Assembly: GCA_016617855.1 (NCBI GenBank)
Contig: JAECUM010000843.1
Location: 1-64,000, forward strand
From: Megalonaias nervosa
Lineage: Eukaryota; Mollusca; Bivalvia; Unionida; Unionidae
Direction of reading: 5' to 3'
DNA: 64,000 bases
Shown: positions 10,168-20,309 of the stretch, in pieces
Layout: each line of letters starts with the position of its first letter
Position numbering within the stretch: the stretch's first letter is position 1
Program-made: the position numbers and the translations under genes
The notes under the pieces: generated by a model
Told to the model about the DNA's origin: nothing
The model's database searches: none
The model's input: the letters and a program-made list of their open reading frames with translations, nothing else

Positions 10168-12790
10168 TTAAGTTGGTGTTGCTTTTTCCAGGAACTGTGG
10201 GTATGTTATTGGGGATCCAATTTCTTTTAGTGCGTTTTGAAATTTATTTCTGGCCAACTGATGTTTAGAGCAGTTATTGAAAATATGATGGAGGTCTTCT
10301 ACAGTGCGGCAGTGGTAGCAGTTGATATTAGTGGATTTTGGTCCTAAATATTTACCAAAGCTGCCGGCTAGTATTGTTTTGCCCGTCATAATTCGATTTA
10401 TATTTTTTGGTCCGGGCTGTTAACCTTCAGTGGTTTGATGGACCTATTTACTCCTTTTAGGGTGGAGTATAATTTTCTGCCCTTCGGGGTAGCATTCCAG
10501 TATTCCTGTCACTTATTGTTAATGTAGGTTCTAACTAGACTTTGGGCTTCTGTTATGCTATAATTTAGTGGGGCCGGGTTAGGATCTCCTAATTTACTTT
10601 CAGCGACTTTGTCCGCCTGTTCGTTGCCAGGGATTCCTATAGGCAATAGTATCCACACAAATTCCACGAGTTGGTTTTTGGTGGATAGTTCTTTAAGCAT
10701 GTGGTAAGTCCTGGCAAGGAACGATTCTCCTGATTTAGTGTTGTTTGTTTTTATTCATGTTATTACACTAAGGGAGTCGCTAATGATTACTGTTTTGGGG
10801 ATGTTGTTTTCTAAGACACAGTTTAATGATTCATTGATAGCCCAGAATTCAGTTGTATATGTAGAGCAGTGGTCTGGTAATCTGGTTCCAATTTGCATGT
10901 TGAGTTCAGGGATTACCACTGCTGCTGATGTTCTGGGTGGCTCTGGTGTTTTTGATCCATCAGTGTATATTTTAACGAACTGGAGTAGGTGTTTAGTATG
11001 TCTATTGTAATGTTTCTTTTCAGTTTATGCTCCTGTTCCAATTTGTTTCCATATTCGGTGGCTTTGGTGTTAATCCTTGGTTTAAGGTTCACCCAAGGGG
11101 CCTGGTCAGGGGGTTTCCTGTATCCCTCTTGTTGTTCCCAAATTGGCAAATTTTTCCTTAATTCTAGGATTTGTTTTCCACCTGGTATGTTTGGTACTAG
11201 GTTTCGACTAAAAGTTTTGTTACATTTGCTAATGGCCATTTTTGTGGGATGAGTATTTGGATAGGATGTGAGCCGGATTGAGTATCTGAGTAGCATTTCT
11301 TGTCTTCTCAGCCTTAGTGGTATTTCTCCAGTGAGTACTTGGAGTTTATCCAGTGAGGTTGAGGGTAGAGTGCCAATGCAGACAGCCAGTGCTTTACGTT
11401 GAATAGCATCTAGTTCTTTTCCGGTATGGCTGCTTAGCTGAGTTGTATACTTGACAACCATAGTACAGTTTCGATCTTATAAGTGCTCTATAAATAGTTA
11501 GCATTGTTTTTTTGGCTGGATCCCCATGTTGTTCCTTTAATGTTTCTTAATAAATTTCGATCTTTATTGCAGTTTTTGTAAGGTGTTCAATGTGCTGTTT
11601 CCAGTCAAGGTGGCTATCAAAATACATGCCTAAGAATTTTACCACCTTGCCGTAATTAATGATTTGATTTTGAATGTATAGTTTAGGGTAGCTAAGCTTG
11701 TTGTTACGTTTGGTGGTGAAAATGATTGCTATTGTTTTTTCGTGAGAGATTTTGAACCCCCATCTATCTGCCCATCTCCCTATGTTGTCTAAACTTTGCT
11801 GGATTTCTGAGATGACTTGGTTGCTAGCGGGGTTTCCTGATCTCCAAATGCCGCCATCGTCAGCAAATTGCAAGATGTTTATCTTTTTTGAAGTGAGGTT
11901 TTTATCCAGGTCGTTGATCATCATATTGAAAAGTGTAGGACTGAGTACGCTTCCTTGTGGGGTGCCATTTTCTAAGGGGAACTCTTCTGAATAGGTGTTT
12001 CCTACTTTAGTTGTAATTTTCCTACGTGTGAGGAAGTTTTCAATCAGGTTGAACATGCTTCCAATTATTCCGAAGTGGTTTAGTTTGGCAATCAATCCTT
12101 TAGTCCAGACAAGGTCAAATGCCTTTTCTAGGTCAAGGAAAACAGCTATTAGGTTTCTATCTGATTTTCTTTTGGCGTTGAAAGTTAGTTTTATATCCGG
12201 TTCTAATCTTAACAGCTGATCAGTGGTGAATCGCTTGTTTCGAAAGCCACATTGATTTTCCGAAAGTAGGTTGTTACTTTCGAGGTGGTGTTTTATTCTG
12301 TTGGCCAATATTGTTTCCATGAGCTTAGAGATGTTATTGGTGAGGGAGATAGGTCGTTATGAGCTTATACTGTTTGGGTCTTTACCCGGTTTAAGGGATT
12401 GGTACTATAATAGCATGTTTCCAGCTATCTGGTAGTTTCCCACTATCCCATATTTGGTTAAGTAGTTTTATAATAATTTTTGTATAGTTGGCAGGAAGGT
12501 TTTTATATATGATGTATCCAATTTGATCTTTTCCGGGAGATGTCTCTTTTTTGGACCCTAAAGCTATTTCCCCTTCGTAGATGGTGATTTCACTGTTTAA
12601 ATTTGACTCTTTCAATCCTAGGTCTTTAAAGAGGTCTTTATGGGAGGTTTCCACTTTTTTTCGGTGTTCCTAGAAATTTTTTGTGTGATTTTTATTACTG
12701 CTCATGTCTGAGAAGTGACTGGCGAGCATGTTAGCTTTGTCTTTGTTGTTGTTAGCACCTCTTATTTTAGGGGTTAGATTGGAGACTGTC
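10168..12790 (-). pseudogene. LINE ORF2 C-terminus: reverse transcriptase and RNase H, broken
   Basis: The clearest frame, 12320-11547, carries RT motif A (FLDLEKAFDLVW), motif B (NGTPQGSVLSPTLFN) and the catalytic FADD box (ILQFADDGG). The finger region is at 12654-12391. The 11461-10913 frame covers the RT-RNase H linker and the first RNase H strand (CSTYTTEF). Frame 10700-10509 holds the RNase H end (GIPGNEQADKVAE). Frame 10389-10168 has the terminal CYHC...H...C motif. At least four frame changes or stops make it inactive. Confidence 0.85.
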
Positions 12791-12795
12791 CCTGC

Positions 12796-13066
12796 TTTAT
12801 ATGGTTCAAACGCGGACGCGATAGAAAACACCCCTACTGGGTTTTTTGTTGAGTCTGAACGCTATGATAGCTAATGTCATGGTGAGGGATAGAGAAATCA
12901 AAAATCATTTACAATGATAAAATTGTTAGAAAACAAACGACAGACACATTTTTTTCAAAACACAACATTTTTTATTCAACTAACAAAAAACAACTAATTA
13001 TTAACAGTATTTTCAAACAAACTATTTTTGACAAGGTTGACAACGTCGTGAAGTCAAGTTAGATTT
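12796..13066 (-). other. 3' flank of the late-gene array with a poly(A) signal
   Basis: AATAAA is present on the minus strand (plus TTTATT, 12971-12976), about 95 bases past the protease stop at 13067. The rest is AT-rich and shows no ORF. Unlike the four stem-loop genes, this end looks polyadenylated. Confidence 0.55.
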
Positions 13067-13579
13067 CTACTGATGGATGTCATGAGGCCATTGATGTACA
13101 CTGCGTTTTCTAGCTAAAGACAAAAGATAACCATAACGGTCACAGAACCATTGATCCACTTCGTCATCGTTTCTAGAACAGTGACGATCAAAATAAGTCA
13201 CAAAGTGTTCTAAAGAATATCCAAGACTGCGTTGATGAAGAAAATACATACCATTTTGTCCATACACCATGTAATCTGTGCCTTATAATTTCACATTATT
13301 GAATCGTGTGGTCTGGACATTTCTTCTCATAAAGTCGATGATGTCGTCTTCCAAAGGGGGTAATCCATACGAATCAAAATACTCCACACAATCCTCTTGA
13401 GTGAAGTAGACGGCTACCGAGTGGATTCCTGGGAGATGACTGTCTTCCGTGTTGATGACATAAGCTTGATGGTCTTGAGGTTTGCAATGAGGCAGTTCAT
13501 CTTTAGCACACACGACAGGATTCCAAGAAGCAGTGTACGAACTGTTGTTCAAAAGGTAATAAAGTTCCCTGGTATCCAT
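13067..13579 (-). pseudogene. Adenain-type cysteine protease (capsid maturation), inactivated
   Basis: Adenain-like proteases of Polintons cleave capsid and core proteins during particle maturation. Residues 51-74 of the first part carry the catalytic His region (GIHSVAVYF, His53) and the acidic residue in FDSYGLPP (Asp69). The second part has the helix that normally starts with the nucleophile, here VYGQNGMYFL: a tyrosine stands where the family has cysteine. An in-frame TAA at 13283-13285 separates the two parts. Two independent lesions make activity very unlikely. It is the last gene of the minus-strand array. Confidence 0.85.
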
Positions 13580-13772
13580 TTTTTCTTGTTTTGTTGTTTG
13601 TTTTTTCTCACAGGTACTGATAAGTCATCAATTCAATACTGACTTTTTGCTTGAAAATCTCTGACAAGTAACCGTTTCTTCGCTTCGTCTCCAAACTCTG
13701 GGCTAAGACAGATTCGATGGGATAGATCTTTAGAGTAGACAACGGAGGGTAGGAATGATCGCGCAAGCCTTT

Positions 13773-14061
13773 TTACCACTCATGCAACACTGCTTCTTCC
13801 GAGATGAGACTCCAAGCGTCATCCAGATACTCGTCCAATTTTTCTTCTTGGCGCATAATCAGACACTCGTCGTGTTGAATTTGACTGGGATGATCGTTTT
13901 CGCATCCATAACAATCTTTCTTGACCGATTCCGTAAATGTTATCCGACAGGTGTTTAGCAATCCAAGACACTAAATGTTGTTCTTGTTCTACCTTCTGGA
14001 CGTGGCCACTACGTTCTCTTCGTCTTTGTCTTCTGGTTCTGCATTCACGGTATCCTCCCAT
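13773..14061 (-). pseudogene. Small Polinton protein with CxxC and HPSQ motifs, frameshifted
   Basis: Two overlapping frames (14061-13819 and 13961-13773) contribute. The second carries DCYGCENDHPSQIQHDEC, a Cys/His pattern that could bind zinc, followed by an acidic helix. I have an impression of this pattern from other Polintons but cannot assign a role. The first frame is Arg/Gln-rich. It sits between protease and major capsid genes, among late structural genes. A related pattern is seen out of frame in the right-end gene at 26084. Confidence 0.5.
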
Positions 14062-14152
14062 TCCATTTCCAAAAATTCTCTTCCGTTCAAGGAAGAATAA
14101 GAGTCTTCCATAGCTTCTAATAGTCCAAAATTACTTCTCTCAAACTGTTGAT

Positions 14153-15426
14153 TTATATGTTATTTTCGAGTTCGGAATACAGGATGACGTTCACCGTGTT
14201 GTTATCGGGTAAAGCTTTATTAAACTGAAGTTCCACACGAATCTGACCGGATTTTATAGGGTGGAAATGTCCCTCGTCACTGCCTTGGTAAGGAGTGAAA
14301 TCAAAAGCCCACAAAGCATAACCTCCTGCATAATTGTCGCACGTAATGTCGTGGCTGGTGTTGGTCCCTAACTGTCCCGTGGCTTCGTACAGGGACAAGT
14401 ACGATCTCAAGTAACTTAGGTTCGAAGGGCCTCGTACACAAGGTCTTGCCATCGAGACTGACTTCGATCTTGGACACCTTGTAGTGCTTAAACTCAAAAG
14501 GGTTTTCATTGTAGGCTCCGATAAATGCAGTATTTTTGACGATGCCAATGATTAAACGTTTGGGTAACTGTCCTTGGAACTGTTGATCTTCGATCATGGA
14601 TCGTAGGCCAGCGGGAATTGTGAAAGTTTTCACTTCCATACGACGTATAGGATACTTGGCGGTCGTTCTGCTCAACGTGTGACTGATGTCGTTTCCCACT
14701 TTAGGTAACACTTCCACGCGTCGCACGTAATGTCGGGCGTCTTCGATTTTGTTTTAGAAACCAATATCAGCTCCAGCCATCAAATGGAAAGCGGCACTGC
14801 TACGATTCAGTTTCAGGCGGACATCCACACCGTTCAGCAAATACTTCTCTTGCAACCACATGCCCAAATGGAAACGATCCATCAGTTCTACACTACGGCT
14901 TTCTTTGATTTTCTTTCGTCGTTATATAAATCCCGCATTGAGAATTGGCACCTTCTGCTGCAATTGTTATGTCGTTAAACTTGTCCACGCCTGCTGTGTC
15001 AGGTTTCCATACCACGCAATTATCCAGATGGCTGTTTTTGGCTTCTTTTCCGTACGTCAAGAGATTTTCCAGGTACGCTTGGTAAGGGTAAATATCCATG
15101 CTACTGCTGACCAGTTTGTTATTGAAGTACAAATCCACTTCGCTCAACAAGGAATGCATGAAATTGTTGACGGGAGCTACTGCAGCATTATCATCTATAT
15201 TGCCACCTACGGTTACTTTGACTTTCAAGTATAAGTAACTACTATTCAGATTGATGTAATCTTCCGGCTGTCCTTTTATTTCAAACTCGATGGGAGCGGA
15301 ATCCGCCAAAGAGGAGACGGGATGAAATTCGACCCATTGGGATTCTTGCATCGTCATCATGGTGGGTGGCATGGCAAACAGATCCAGTTCAGACTTGGAA
15401 CAGACGCAAGACCGTCGATGCATCAT
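14153..15426 (-). pseudogene. Major capsid protein, double jelly-roll (hexon-like), frameshifted
   Basis: This would be the trimeric capsomer of the particle. The N-terminal frame 15426-14893 contains the MCP-type opening (AMPPTMMTMQESQWVEFHPV), a jelly-roll strand pattern and the conserved DLYFNNKLVSSS and YPYQAYLENLL segments. The centre continues in other frames from about 14900 to 14301, and the C-terminus in 14548-14153 (FDFTPYQGSDEG, then an aliphatic end strand). About 425 residues in total, somewhat short for the family. At least two frameshifts and one stop (near 14756) break it. Confidence 0.87.
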
Positions 15427-15428
15427 TT

Positions 15429-15430
<2 letters not shown>

Positions 15431-15492
<62 letters not shown>
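15431..15492. repeat. (TC)n microsatellite at the capsid gene start
   Basis: About 31 CT repeats lie a few bases upstream of the capsid ATG (15426), between it and the pVI-like gene. They probably expanded after the element died. Confidence 0.95.
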
Positions 15493-15496
<4 letters not shown>

Positions 15497-15522
15497 GTTT
15501 TTTTTTAATAATCAAAAACATC

Positions 15523-15895
15523 TCAGTCTCGGACGCTTCTTCTTTTCTTAGTCTTTCTAGCTCTGGGGGTGTGAAGTCCTCTAAAATGGTGTCTTCGTTG
15601 TTGTCTCATTGTGCCTTGTCCTTGCTGTGACTCTAGGGAAGCTGGAATGACTGACTCGGCAGCGTTCAGAGCATTTATAGGAGTTTCTCGTCCGCCCAAA
15701 ATGTCTTTGCCCGTTTGAAGCAAGACATTGTTGCCTGCTCTTAAGAAAGCTTTCTTTGGGATTTTGTTTGTCGATCATGACATTTTGGAGAAATTCTTTG
15801 CCTTGCGTCAACGCGGCATCTTTTAAGGCGTGCAATTCACGTATCAACATCGGTTTCAAAACCGGAGCCACTGAACGAAAGGCCGATTTCAACAT
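15523..15895 (-). pseudogene. pVI-like small basic capsid protein, frameshifted
   Basis: Frame 15895-15581 gives an amphipathic helical N-terminus (MLKSAFRSVAPVLKPMLIRE), and frame 15723-15523 gives a Gly/Gln/Arg-rich C-terminus ending RARKTKKRRSVRD. The two frames change near 15730. A helical N-terminus plus basic tail directly upstream of the major capsid gene fits the pVI-like internal proteins of Polintons and adenovirus-like elements, but the match is by character and position only. Confidence 0.55.
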
Positions 15896-15945
15896 ATCTA
15901 CTAAACCGTGTTCTCTCTGTCGAGCGATACATGACTTACGAGTCG

Positions 15946-16838
15946 TTAAAAAAATCGTTTTCGAAAATGGAGTTTCACTGTGACTTTTTCATTGGTGAAT
16001 GAAATATTTTGTCCCAGATTTCCTTTTATAGTAATGTTGACATTGTCAAAATCCGACTTAACGACAGGCAAATAGTGAGGATGTACACATTTGCAGTGAA
16101 CGTGATAGGTGTTTCCACCTTCCTCGTCAGAGTTCGTGGCAGAATCCACTTTGAAAGGAATGACACGCAGTAACGGTATGAAGGTGTGTCCCACCACGTT
16201 GTACTCCACCACATCGGAGTACACAAAAATCAAATTGAATCCTTGGTTCAGTTCTACCGGGGAACGAAAATAGCTTACAAAATTCAACTTGCTGGTAATG
16301 GATGGTACGGGTCCACCTTTGAGGATCTTCACGTCTCCACCCAAAATGTCAAACAATTCAGGACAAAATGTAATGCTCGACAATTTCTCCTCAGTAGAAA
16401 ATTGCATCAGTAAGCAACGAGGCACTTTATGGTATTCGATCTTGACATTTTTTTTTTTCTCCAAGGGTTTGTCAAATATTGCATTGAACCTGTTAGCAAT
16501 CGTGTTCACCACATGTTGACTACTAAAATAAAAGCCTGCAAGAATGGACAAGTCTAGTATTGGAATCTATTTTCCCCAAGGGATTTTGAAATTGGGTGTT
16601 GATTTAACAATTGTTGTAAATTGGTGTCATGAACTTCGACCGTAAAGATGTTTTGATTTGGAAGGACATTTAGGACTTGTGTAGGGTGAATCATTTCCAC
16701 TAAAGCCACTTCCCAATGGGCTTCGTGATCGAATTGGATGGCCTGAGGTACTTTGGCCGTGTAACAGCATAAGGTGTTATTGGGAAACACCTCCATGGAA
16801 CTGTCACTGAGTAACGTCAAGTAAACTTGGTTGTTCAT
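15946..16838 (-). pseudogene. Minor capsid (penton-like) protein, frameshifted
   Basis: Frame 16838-16554 starts with the family's typical opening: SSMEVFPNNTL, then LP-type strands and WEVALVEMIHPTQ. Frame 16551-15946 continues with GFYFSSQHVVNTIANRFNAI and a beta-rich C-terminus. Together about 295 residues, a plausible single jelly-roll vertex protein. The break is a single frame change near 16555. It lies directly upstream of the pVI-like gene. Confidence 0.8.
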
Positions 16839-16982
16839 AATTCAAGAGTTCTAGTGTCCGAGGGGCCACTGGATGTGAGAGGAGTGTCTAAAAGAGGATT
16901 GTTGTGATTGTTATGGTGACTGTTGGAAGGGTGACTGACGTTGGACTCAAGGCTCCGTTGTTGTTCCCGATAGTAAAATGGT

Positions 16983-17204
16983 TCACAATTCTTTGTCTCC
17001 TTGTTGCAAACTCAAATTGGCAATGGCAGCACCGATGACACAATACATCACAAAGATTTTCCAGAAAGAGACGATTTGCGTTTTAGGCACACGTTCTCCA
17101 CACCACACCCACAAGGGTTGCTTTTGTAGAGCTTGCAAAGAAGAACTGGGGGAAGGATTGGTCACTGCTACAGAGGTAACGGTTGAAGATGTGTTGAAGG
17201 GCAT
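16983..17204 (-). CDS. Small single-pass membrane protein
   Basis: A 73-residue ORF starting at MPFNTSST, 14 bases after the integrase stop. The start was chosen because the upstream in-frame codons overlap the integrase end. Residues about 1-25 are Ser/Thr-rich. A hydrophobic helix (SFWKIFVMYCVIGAAIANL) near the C-terminus is a probable transmembrane segment. I do not recognise the family. A membrane-active or virion-associated protein is possible. No break is visible, but short ORFs survive by chance. Confidence 0.5.
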   Translation of the reverse strand: MPFNTSSTVTSVAVTNPSPSSSLQALQKQPLWVWCGERVPKTQIVSFWKIFVMYCVIGAAIANLSLQQGDKEL

Positions 17205-17218
17205 GATGGTCACTTCTT

Positions 17219-18310
17219 TTAATAGTCGATGATTTGCGAAGCGTTGATCCAAGAGTCAAAACTGGGAGGATATCCTTTCCAACGTACTTTGACTTCTTTG
17301 ACACGTCGTTTTCCCACTTTACGAGTTCTTCGATTGAAAATACTTTCGATCTCGTACACTTCGTCTTCTTTTTTGGTCACACGTTGTAACCCGGGCAAGT
17401 AAAAGGCTCATTTTAACACTTCCCCGTTCATGTCTTCCAATTTATAGACGGTAGGATTTCGGCCAGGCACTCGTCCAGTGACACGAACAAATTCAGTGGT
17501 CCAGTTGGGTAAGTAACCTTTGTCGAAAGTGCGTTTGGTTTTGCCAATGAGCACCCAATCTCCTACTGGCAGCACCCCAGCTTTCTTGGGGACAGTAACC
17601 GTCGGGGACGTACCAAACAAGCGCTCGAAGACGGTCACATCGATGTCGGGAGTCACTTCTTGGGGGGCACGTTCGATGCTCCGATGGTAAGATTGCTTGT
17701 ACGCTTGGACTAGGTATGGCAAGACGTCGATGTACTTGAGAGTGTGTTGATGCGTAAAATATTTCCACATGCGTTCCTTCAAGGTGCGTTGAAAACGTTC
17801 CACGATGCTGGCTTTGGTTTCGGGATTCTCGGTGGTGAAAAAATTAATGTCACGATTTTTTAATTCTTCTTGGAAAGCTTGGTTCAGAAATTCGGTGCCT
17901 TTGTCGGTTTGCCATCGAAGAGGGAGACGACCGCTTTGTTTCAACACCAGTTTGAGGTCTCGCACTAACTCACTGCTCGATTTGGATGTCAATGGCACGA
18001 CCCAAGCAAATTTGGAAAAGACGTCGATGACACAAAACAAATATTTGTAGCCACGATTGTAGGTGGCCATATGAGAGACATCGGCTAAATCGGCTTGCCA
18101 TTGATGATCGATGCCCTCCACTCGGGTGTGACTTCTGTAAAATTTTTGTCGAATGAGCTTGTGTAAGGTGTACGTGGCTTGTTCTTGTAACCATCGTTGC
18201 ACTTGAGGTAAACGGACACTTTTCTGTCGAGTTTTGGCAGCACGATACAATTTCTGAACTCCTCTGTAACCTGCAGGATGGGACTGTTCGTAGTAAATGC
18301 TAGCTAACAC
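17219..18310 (-). pseudogene. Retroviral-type DDE integrase with C-terminal chromodomain
   Basis: Polinton integrase inserts the linear element into host DNA. The main frame (18310-17408) has the N-terminal IYYEQSHPAGYRGVQKLY segment, then the rve catalytic core with Asp74 (HQWQADLAD), Asp136 (WQTDKGTEFLN) and Glu171 (KASIVERF), and an SH3-like region near PVGDWVLIGK. After an in-frame TGA (17408-17410) the same frame continues to 17219 with a chromodomain-like segment (DEVYEIESIF, KVRWKGYPPSFDSW). No ATG precedes the first codon; an in-frame TAA lies just upstream, so the start is also damaged. All three catalytic residues remain. Confidence 0.9.
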
Positions 18311-18322
18311 CTTCTCCGTTTT

Positions 18323-19009
18323 TTAATAAGTTATCCACTCTTCGCTGATGATACTCTGAATGGGACAAGGGGGTGGATTAGAAACAGCTTTACGTGTCCG
18401 ATGTGCCACTGGAGTAGATGTCGAAGGTAGTTTTGGTGGTGGTGGAGCTAATGGGATGGCTTTGGTCTTTTTTTCTTTTTTCACTTGTGGTTTCCCTTTT
18501 TTCTTTTTAACTTCTGTCGAAGGAGGAGTGGACATCATCTTTTTAACCCATGCTTTCAGTTCTTCTCGTTGGGGTATAAGGGAAGGGGTCAACAAGGACG
18601 CTGCAATCTTACTAGGGATGGAAGCTGCTGACGGTGTTTGAAAGACTTCTCGTGGGTCTTCCTCAGACACCCGTGGGACTGCGTCTGTCTTGACTGCTGG
18701 GGTTAGTGGTGGTGGTGGAGACGATGGACTTTTCATCAATGCCTTAAAATCTTTCAGACTTGGCAGAGCTGTTTCGTCTAAAGCTTTCTGGTGAAAGAGT
18801 TGCAGTCGTTGCAACAGTTGACCGTACCGTTGCAATTTTTCCGTTTCTGACAAATCGCTGAGATCCATCAACGATTGCAATTCGTGTTGTAACTGGGACA
18901 TCTCGGTCAAATGAGGATTGGGAGGTAAATGCGGTGTCCGTTGTTCTTGCCAACGATGGTATTCCATCCATCGTTTGTAAGGTACTAAAGCCAGTTTTCG
19001 TCCTTCCAT
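18323..19009 (-). CDS. 228-residue Polinton protein with LVPY motif and Pro/Lys-rich tail
   Basis: Begins MEGRKLALVPYKRWMEY. This short Lys-x-Leu-x-Leu-Val-Pro opening reminds me of an uncharacterised protein common in Polintons. Residues about 36-80 form a leucine-rich helix likely to be a coiled coil. The second half is of low complexity: Pro runs, a basic KKKKGKPQVKKEKKTK stretch near 168-183, then more Pro. It ends 12 bases before the integrase frame. No break is seen. A core or scaffold role is possible but not shown. Confidence 0.6.
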   Translation of the reverse strand: MEGRKLALVPYKRWMEYHRWQEQRTPHLPPNPHLTEMSQLQHELQSLMDLSDLSETEKLQRYGQLLQRLQLFHQKALDETALPSLKDFKALMKSPSSPPPPLTPAVKTDAVPRVSEEDPREVFQTPSAASIPSKIAASLLTPSLIPQREELKAWVKKMMSTPPSTEVKKKKGKPQVKKEKKTKAIPLAPPPPKLPSTSTPVAHRTRKAVSNPPPCPIQSIISEEWITY

Positions 19010-19081
19010 CGAATGTCAACGATCACGTCTGAGATCTTTTCATTCCAGACAATCCTTTAATCTTCTTGGACCCTTTTATCT

Positions 19082-19591
19082 TCATCCCAGGATTCTTCCC
19101 ATCGTTCCCAATACTCCTTTCAGCAAGGGTCCTCCTATTGTTCCCATCAAGGGTCCTAACAGGAGTAAAATTCCTCCGCGTTGTACCAACATCTTTTTCC
19201 TTTGACGATTGGGTATTTTCTTTTGGACCATTTGGTGACAAATGTGCCGACGTTTGGCAAAGCATTCTTTCTGATGTTTAGACAAAGGTATCGTTCCTTT
19301 CAAGACATTCAGAAAATATTCGCACACGGTGACGATGACGTCTGTGGAGGCGGTTTGAATGAGTCGTTTTTGCATGGGTGGAGGAGCTTTGGACAGGACT
19401 GACAACATGTCCCAATGTTTGGCTAAATAAGGAGGCAGTCCTTTTCTTTTTCCTTTTCCTTTTTGGACAGAAGAACGACGATGGTGACGGTGTGCACTTC
19501 TTTGAGGGAACATCTTTGGGCGTTTAGGAGCACAAAAACACTGATCCCCATCATTTACCTCAGGTCTTTTTATACTCGAATGCGTCGCCAC
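19082..19591 (-). CDS. 169-residue protein, basic N-terminus and hydrophobic C-terminus
   Basis: Residues 24-50 are His/Arg/Lys-rich. Residues 52-110 form a helical core that resembles, from memory of its pattern only, a widespread uncharacterised Polinton protein (TDVIVTVCEYFLNVLKG, then LSKHQKECFAKRRH). Residues 125-140 are basic (RQRKKMLVQRGG), and 141-169 are hydrophobic and glycine-rich (ILLLLGPLMGTIGG), suggesting a membrane-active tail. The layout recalls small virion proteins with a basic patch and hydrophobic end. The frame is intact. Confidence 0.6.
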   Translation of the reverse strand: MATHSSIKRPEVNDGDQCFCAPKRPKMFPQRSAHRHHRRSSVQKGKGKRKGLPPYLAKHWDMLSVLSKAPPPMQKRLIQTASTDVIVTVCEYFLNVLKGTIPLSKHQKECFAKRRHICHQMVQKKIPNRQRKKMLVQRGGILLLLGPLMGTIGGPLLKGVLGTMGRILG

Positions 19592-19833
19592 TGATAGTCT
19601 TTACGTCGTATCAACTTGATGACAGGTATCACTCGACGTTGAGTTCGCAGCGGACTAAATCGGGACAGTTCTTGCTCGGACAAATCCAGTAAACTCTGTA
19701 ACACACCCGATCTCTCGTGGACTTTGATTTTGGAGGCAGGTACTTTGTGAGCAGCGGCCACTGTCGCTAAAGAGGAAGAGGGTGTCACTGCTGGAAGAGA
19801 AGTTTTTGGAGATTCGGGTTTCCAATGTTTCAT
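19570..19833 (-). CDS. 87-residue small protein, unknown
   Basis: The ORF opens with MKHWKPESPK, is Ser/Ala/Pro-rich in the first half, and ends in a basic segment (RRVIPVIKLIRRKDYQWRR). Its ATG overlaps the TGA of the upstream basic protein in a TGATG arrangement, and its end overlaps the start of the next gene by about 20 bases. The tight packing supports it being real. I do not recognise it. Confidence 0.45.
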   Translation of the reverse strand: MKHWKPESPKTSLPAVTPSSSLATVAAAHKVPASKIKVHERSGVLQSLLDLSEQELSRFSPLRTQRRVIPVIKLIRRKDYQWRRIRV

Positions 19834-20114
19834 CAGATAGGAAGAAGATGTATCAAATTAGGTTTGGCTGGCATCACCAGCAACGGAGAAGTGGAAGATG
19901 CTGAGGCTACTGGAGACGCGCTCACTGATGCGACACGTCGTGGTTTGCGCATGTAAGGTTGCCTCCTGGCATCAGTACCTCTCTTAGGGGTAGAAGCTGT
20001 TTTCTGTGAGCTTTTCTTTTTTTTCTGAGGCTGTGACCTGGTCTTGTACACCATTGCTCTGTTTCTTTTTTTCTGGGCACCTTTGGGTCGAGAACTTGAC
20101 ACGCACAGCATCAC
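19833..20114 (-). CDS. Highly basic, core-like protein
   Basis: 93 residues with many Lys/Arg (QPQKKKKSSQKTASTPKRG, then RRQPYMRKPRRVASV) and a Ser/Ala/Pro-rich C-terminus. The composition suits a DNA-condensing core protein such as adenovirus pVII-type proteins, but that is inference. The start may instead be MVYKTRSQ, 19 codons in. Its stop overlaps the next ATG. Confidence 0.5.
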   Translation of the reverse strand: MMLCVSSSRPKGAQKKRNRAMVYKTRSQPQKKKKSSQKTASTPKRGTDARRQPYMRKPRRVASVSASPVASASSTSPLLVMPAKPNLIHLLPI

Positions 20115-20309
20115 TTTCCATGGTAGGTATACTCATAGCAAAGTTCACATGATGTGATACTGAATCGCTGAGGTCACATCGTACGGCATCCCTGCCATCG
20201 CAAGGCACAGCATCGTACTAGAGTTTCTCGTTGGACATGAGTCTTACGCTTGATACTTGCTACTTGAAAGGATTTATCTTTCTCGCTTGGTGTTCGTAGT
20301 TACAATGAA

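Larger units (their letters stand above)
8754..12795 (-). mobile_element. I-clade-like LINE, copy 2 (5'-truncated; reverse transcriptase + RNase H)
   Basis: The minus strand runs from a truncated ORF2 (about 12790) through reverse transcriptase, RNase H and a C-terminal Cys/His motif into a 1.3-kb 3' UTR ending in (TAA)n at 8799-8754. An internal duplication of about 110 bp (CTGAATAATCAGGTCCC at 9849 and 9976) is not seen in copy 1. ORF1 and endonuclease are missing, as expected from incomplete reverse transcription. The 5' edge abuts Polinton-side sequence near 12796. Confidence 0.82.

Noticed and set aside
17219..18310. LTR retrotransposon integrase
   Set aside because: No protease/RT/LTR around it, and the neighbours are Polinton capsid and polymerase genes.
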